From positions 1 through 8,287 of the forward strand of contig JAOQAL010000570.1 of NCBI GenBank assembly GCA_025963615.1: a stretch of DNA of 8,287 nt. Reading direction: 5' to 3'. The translations under genes were made by a program, and so were the position numbers. The notes under the pieces were generated by a model. That model searched no databases and had not been told where the DNA came from. It was given only the letters and a program-made list of their open reading frames with translations. Positions 5,408-8,287 of the stretch are shown piece after piece. How positions within the stretch are numbered: position 1 is the first letter of the stretch; every line of letters starts with the position of its first letter. Source of the DNA: Chitinophagaceae bacterium (lineage in GTDB: Bacteria; Bacteroidota; Bacteroidia; Chitinophagales; Chitinophagaceae).

Positions 5408-7432
5408 CTATTTCAGCCTGATTAGACCCTGTAAGTCAATCGCGATCTTGTTTTCTGCCTGAAGCGAGTCAATCACTTTCCAGGCTTTTTCTTTTTTAAA
5501 GCCACTAAGCCGATGCAATAACTCTTTGGCTTCAAGCCCATCCTCGTTCAATGCCTGCATGATCAGGTGATGTATTTGTTCAAATTCCTCTTTTGTAACT
5601 GAAGTACTTTTTTTGGTAAGGCAAATATCGCAGATGCCGCAATCTTTTATTTGCAGGTCGCCAAAATAATTGCCGGTTATCTTACTACGGCACACAGACT
5701 TTTCAGTTACATAACCAATCATGGTTTTTACCCTGAGAATAAATTTCTCTTTGCGAAAAGAATGACGGGCAATATTAATGGTAAAGTCTTCTGATTTTAT
5801 CCGGTTACGTAATAATAGTATTTGCGGTCCGTCTTTTTGCGGACGGTAATCAATGAGGCCCTGCTGATGCAATTGCGTCAATTCTTTTTTTATGTCTTCC
5901 TTATCTTTCTTAAGTAAACCGACCATCATCAGTTCAGAAATAAAAGTTGGAAAATCGAAAATGCCCCCATAAGCCCGTAAAAGTGTTTTGATAATAGGTT
6001 CCAGCTCTGGATGATCCATTTCAAAATCATGCAGGTTATTTTTGGTGGTTGTGAATTGAACAGAAGCGGGAGTAAAAACCTGTTCGTTAAAAGATAACCA
6101 GCCCTCCTGTCCCAAAGCTTTTAATGAATAAACAGCCGTATGACTGTTTACTTTGAATTTCTTTATAAAATCACCGATATCAAAATCAAAATATTCTCCT
6201 TCACTACTTCCGGCATGAATTTGTAAATAATTGGCGAGATGCTGGTAAATAGTTTTAATTATTTCCGGAGAAGGGAATCGTATTTCCGGTAATTCATTCA
6301 GTTCTACCAGGTCATTGTCATCATATAGTAAAACTGCGTATGATTTTTTCCCGTCCCGTCCTGCCCGCCCGGCTTCCTGGTAGTAATTTTCCAAACAATC
6401 CGGAACGTCAATATGGATAACGGTACGGACGTCCGGCTTGTCAATACCCATCCCAAAAGCATTTGTACAAACGATAATCCTTGTTTTGTTGCGGATCCAA
6501 TCTTCCTGTTTACGGGTTCTTTCCTCTGCTGTTAATCCCGCATGATAGAAATCAGCGGAAATATTTTGCAACCGCAATAATTCACTGATCTCTTGGGTGC
6601 GCTTACGGCTTTTACAGTACACAATGCTGCTACCGGCAACGTTCATGAGAATCTCCAGCAGCTTATTAATTTTTGAATCAACCCGGAAAACACTGTAAGA
6701 GAGATTAGGCCGTGCAAAAGGCTGGCGGAAAATTTTCCAGGATCCAGGTGCTGTTGTTGGCAAACTCTTCGCTTCCGTCAAATGCTTGTAAATCTCTCCT
6801 GGCGGGGTGCTGACCGTTCCAGGCTGCAGGCCGGTAGCAACCGGGACCAGTTTTTCGCAAATATCATCCTGCACTTCTTTGGTTGCCGTAGCCGTCAGTG
6901 CCAGTACCGGAACGCCGGGCAGTTCTTCCCTTAAATCTGCAATTCTTAAATAGGGTGGCCGAAAATCATAACCCCATTGCGACACACAATGTGCTTCATC
7001 CACAGCAATAAGATTTACGTTAATACCCGGTAAATATTCTTTAAATAAAAAAGTCTCTAACCTTTCGGGCGAAACGTACAGGAACTTACAATTGCTGTCT
7101 GTAGCTGTTTTTAAAATATTGATTACTTCCTTGCGGCTCATGCCGGAGTAAATCGCAAAGGCGGTTATATTTTTTTTCCGGAGATTCTCAACCTGGTCCT
7201 TCATTAAAGCTATTAATGGAGAAACTACCAGGCATAAACCCGCTTTTGCCATGGCCGGCACCTGGTAGCAGAGTGATTTACCACCGCCTGTCGGCATCAA
7301 CGCCAGTGTATCAACGCCATTTAAAACAGAATTTATGATCTCTTCCTGTAGTGGACGGAAGGAATCGTAACCCCAGTATTGTCTGAGAATATCATGAATC
7401 GTGAGTCGTGGATTGTGAGTTCCGGCATTCAT
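5408..7432 (-). CDS. recQ: ATP-dependent DNA helicase, RecQ family
   Basis: This is a superfamily 2, 3'-5' DNA helicase of recombination and repair, 674 residues. In order: motif 0 YWGYDSFRPLQEE (19-31), Walker A PTGGGKS (47-53, K52), SPLIALMKDQ (71-80), DEAH 145-148 with the aromatic loop SQWGYDFRPPY (151-161; Tyr where E. coli has His), ALTATAT (178-184), YHAGL (296-300), TNAFGMGIDKP (323-333) and YQEAGRAGRDG (351-361). A winged-helix-like part lies near 414-449. The zinc cysteines C581, C598, C601 and C604 keep the family spacing but sit about 220 residues after the last helicase motif. No HRDC domain; the last ~60 residues look like a small helix-turn-helix. Residues 196-231 are an extra Pro/Gly/Thr-rich insertion. 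The ATG overlaps an upstream remnant's stop (TAATG), and residues 5-13 come from a heptamer repeat. No terminator is evident. Confidence 0.96.
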   Translation of the reverse strand: MNAGTHNPRLTIHDILRQYWGYDSFRPLQEEIINSVLNGVDTLALMPTGGGKSLCYQVPAMAKAGLCLVVSPLIALMKDQVENLRKKNITAFAIYSGMSRKEVINILKTATDSNCKFLYVSPERLETFLFKEYLPGINVNLIAVDEAHCVSQWGYDFRPPYLRIADLREELPGVPVLALTATATKEVQDDICEKLVPVATGLQPGTVSTPPGEIYKHLTEAKSLPTTAPGSWKIFRQPFARPNLSYSVFRVDSKINKLLEILMNVAGSSIVYCKSRKRTQEISELLRLQNISADFYHAGLTAEERTRKQEDWIRNKTRIIVCTNAFGMGIDKPDVRTVIHIDVPDCLENYYQEAGRAGRDGKKSYAVLLYDDNDLVELNELPEIRFPSPEIIKTIYQHLANYLQIHAGSSEGEYFDFDIGDFIKKFKVNSHTAVYSLKALGQEGWLSFNEQVFTPASVQFTTTKNNLHDFEMDHPELEPIIKTLLRAYGGIFDFPTFISELMMVGLLKKDKEDIKKELTQLHQQGLIDYRPQKDGPQILLLRNRIKSEDFTINIARHSFRKEKFILRVKTMIGYVTEKSVCRSKITGNYFGDLQIKDCGICDICLTKKSTSVTKEEFEQIHHLIMQALNEDGLEAKELLHRLSGFKKEKAWKVIDSLQAENKIAIDLQGLIRLK
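6740..6847 (-). other. In-frame 36-codon insertion in the recQ helicase core
   Basis: In short Bacteroidetes RecQ proteins, the helix after ALTATAT (DDICEKL here) runs almost directly into the WKIFRQxFxRPNL stretch. Here residues 196-231 intervene. They are rich in Pro, Gly and Thr and look like an exposed loop between the two RecA-like domains. The span is a multiple of three and does not break the frame. I see no clear terminal repeats or target duplication, so its origin is open. Confidence 0.5.
7394..7421. repeat. Four degenerate tandem heptamers (GTGARTC) at the start of recQ
   Basis: On the plus strand the block reads ATGAATC, GTGAGTC, GTGGATT, GTGAGTT, four contiguous 7-mers. They supply recQ codons 5-13 (THNPRLTIH). 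A further isolated ATGAATC lies at 7434-7440, just upstream of the start codon. Seven is not a multiple of three, so gain or loss of one unit would shift the recQ frame. Confidence 0.6.
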
Positions 7433-7690
7433 TATGAATCAATTTTGAAATCATTTGGAAGTCTCTGAACATTAAACGGCTGGTCACTCAACTTTTCTTT
7501 TGATGTATATTTAATTTCAAAAGCGAGGTCCGGCGTAGTATCAACTTCTATGATTTAGGCCCGGCAATTTCATAAATTCGTTTTCATTCAGCAACAGATA
7601 TTCCTGAACATCCTTCCGCTACATTTAAATGAACGGAAGGAGCTGCTGTCTTAGTCATTCCAGCTTTTTCTTCCTGGGGAATGAGTATGT
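7432..7690 (-). pseudogene. Decayed 3' end of an unidentified gene upstream of recQ
   Basis: Three minus-strand frames join into one protein-like C-terminus if two single bases are removed. Frame one (about 7690-7614) reads IPQEEKAGMTKTAAPSVHL then NVAE. Dropping one G of the pair 7612-7613 continues as DVQEYLLLNENEFMKLPGL. Dropping one A of the run 7554-7556 continues as IIEVDTTPDLAFEIKYTS, then KEKLSDQPFNVQRLPNDF and KIDS, ending at TAA 7434-7432. That stop shares its last A with the recQ ATG (TAATG), as in a translationally coupled pair. As it stands each frame meets a stop within a short distance. I do not recognise the family, and the 5' end is not definable. Sequencing errors in the G or A run could also explain the shifts, but the upstream part still lacks a convincing start. 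Confidence 0.45.
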
Positions 7691-7857
7691 TTCTCAATAA
7701 CAGGCAAATACAATTTTTTGAAACCTGGAAAACAACACACTTGGTAAGTGCTGATTCCAGAAACATAAGTCTAGTTTTTTCTAAGCTACAGTATTATTAT
7801 GTAATGCAAGAACCAGGCTTATTGATCAAGGATGTCCTATTCACGTTTCATAACTTT
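7435..7857. other. Gap of about 420 bp without an intact gene
   Basis: The recQ-proximal part holds the gene remnant described separately. Within it lies a 31-bp near-palindrome (7611-7641). From about 7690 to 7857 I see nothing convincing: the open frames on either strand are short and unlike any family I know, and there is no clear terminator hairpin after the P-type ATPase stop at 7858. Confidence 0.5.
7611..7641. repeat. Inverted repeat with a palindromic centre
   Basis: TCCTTCCG (7611-7618) and CGGAAGGA (7634-7641) are perfect 8-bp arms. The 15-base centre contains the palindrome ATTTAAAT (7623-7630). It overlaps one of the two apparent frameshift points in the remnant gene. It could be a binding site or hairpin; no function can be assigned. 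Confidence 0.4.
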
Positions 7858-8287
7858 TTAAACCACTTTTTTAACAAATAATCTACCGGAGTTAATTGCC
7901 AGCACCACGTCACTCAACGCCATCACCAGTGCGCCAAAGGTGGGTGTCAATAAACCCAGTGCAGCTATTGGAATAGCAATAATATTGTAGGCAAATGCCC
8001 AGAACAGATTTTCTTTAATAGTGATATAAGTATGCCTGCCAAGGCCAAGAGCCATCGGCAGATTTTTCAATCCCTGATTCATTAATACGACTTGCGCTGT
8101 TTGCATCGCGATTTGCGAAGCATCGCTCATGGAGATACCAACGGTTGCTTTGGCGAGCGCCGGGGCATCATTAATACCATCGCCAACCATTACCGTGGGC
8201 ATGGCCGCAGTTCTTTCGGCTATGATCTGTAATTTCTGTTCCGGTGATTGTTCGGCTATTACTTCATCAATATTTAATTCAACGGCC
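7858..8287 (-). CDS. Heavy-metal-translocating P1B-type ATPase, C-terminal part
   Basis: This is the 3' end of a gene whose 5' part lies beyond the window; about 142 residues are visible, and the frame is open to the edge, so the ATG at 8202 is internal. P1B ATPases pump metal ions such as copper across the inner membrane using ATP. Visible parts are the end of the phosphorylation domain (AVELNIDEVIAEQSPEQKL), the hinge motif GDGINDAP, GISMSDASQIAMQTAQVVLM, and then two membrane helices. Helix 7 carries FWAFAYN, with the Tyr-Asn pair of copper-type pumps. Helix 8 reads MALSDVVLAIN, where copper pumps have MxxSS, so the second Ser is Asp. The protein ends in SGRLFVKKVV. Helix 6 (CPC or CPH), the metal-binding domains and the DKTG site are outside, so metal specificity is undecided. 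Confidence 0.95.
   Translation of the reverse strand, partial: AVELNIDEVIAEQSPEQKLQIIAERTAAMPTVMVGDGINDAPALAKATVGISMSDASQIAMQTAQVVLMNQGLKNLPMALGLGRHTYITIKENLFWAFAYNIIAIPIAALGLLTPTFGALVMALSDVVLAINSGRLFVKKVV

Noticed and set aside
5352..5417. GCTGAAAT and ATTTCAGC inverted repeat between the convergent receiver and recQ genes
   Set aside because: Eight-base arms 50 bases apart, partly inside both coding regions, without a T tract; likely chance.
7681..7881. Sixty-six-codon plus-strand open frame
   Set aside because: It overlaps the P-type ATPase 3' end and the gene remnant on the opposite strand, has low-complexity aromatic composition, and matches no family I know.
1..8287. A single defence or repair island made of ruvB, the HerA-like ATPase and recQ
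   Set aside because: The genes are on different strands with large gaps, regulators and terminators between them; the HerA-like protein is of the YjgR type without a nuclease partner, and ruvB and recQ are ordinary housekeeping genes.

Overview
This window looks like chromosomal DNA from a member of the Bacteroidetes, most likely close to the Chitinophagaceae. That is inferred from the protein types (an OmpR-type regulator of the RprY kind, a short RecQ with its zinc site near the C-terminus, a GroES-like protein of about 120 residues), from the lack of clear Shine-Dalgarno sequences, and from a perfect TAnnTTTG promoter element (TACATTTG) ahead of one gene. No phage, plasmid or insertion-sequence transposase gene is visible.

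Layout, left to right. 1-1035 (+) is ruvB, complete and starting at the first base. 1088-1512 is a tandem array of a 159-bp unit, two full copies and one truncated, each carrying nested palindromes; it seems non-coding. A minus-strand terminator (1521-1555) separates it from a minus-strand OmpR/PhoB-type response regulator (1600-2295). That gene diverges from a GroES-like gene (2502 or 2514 to 2885, +). After a 329-bp gap without a credible gene comes a HerA-like/DUF853 (YjgR-type) ATPase (3215-4750, +). Next is a small receiver-only protein (4913-5356, +) that has lost the phosphoacceptor aspartate. It converges on recQ (5408-7432, -), whose first codons lie in a degenerate heptanucleotide repeat and whose helicase core carries a 36-residue insertion. 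Upstream of recQ, 7432 to about 7690 (-) holds what looks like the decayed 3' end of another gene; its stop codon overlaps the recQ start. The window ends inside the 3' part of a heavy-metal P1B-type ATPase gene (7858-8287, -).

Three genes concern DNA recombination or remodelling (ruvB, the HerA-like ATPase, recQ) and two are signalling proteins, but strands and gaps show that they do not form one operon. Only the decayed fragment and recQ touch. The observations most worth a second look are the 159-bp palindromic array, the receiver protein without its phosphorylation site, the recQ peculiarities (heptamer repeat at the start, in-frame insertion, displaced zinc motif) and the gene remnant before recQ. 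I found no clear new multi-gene system.
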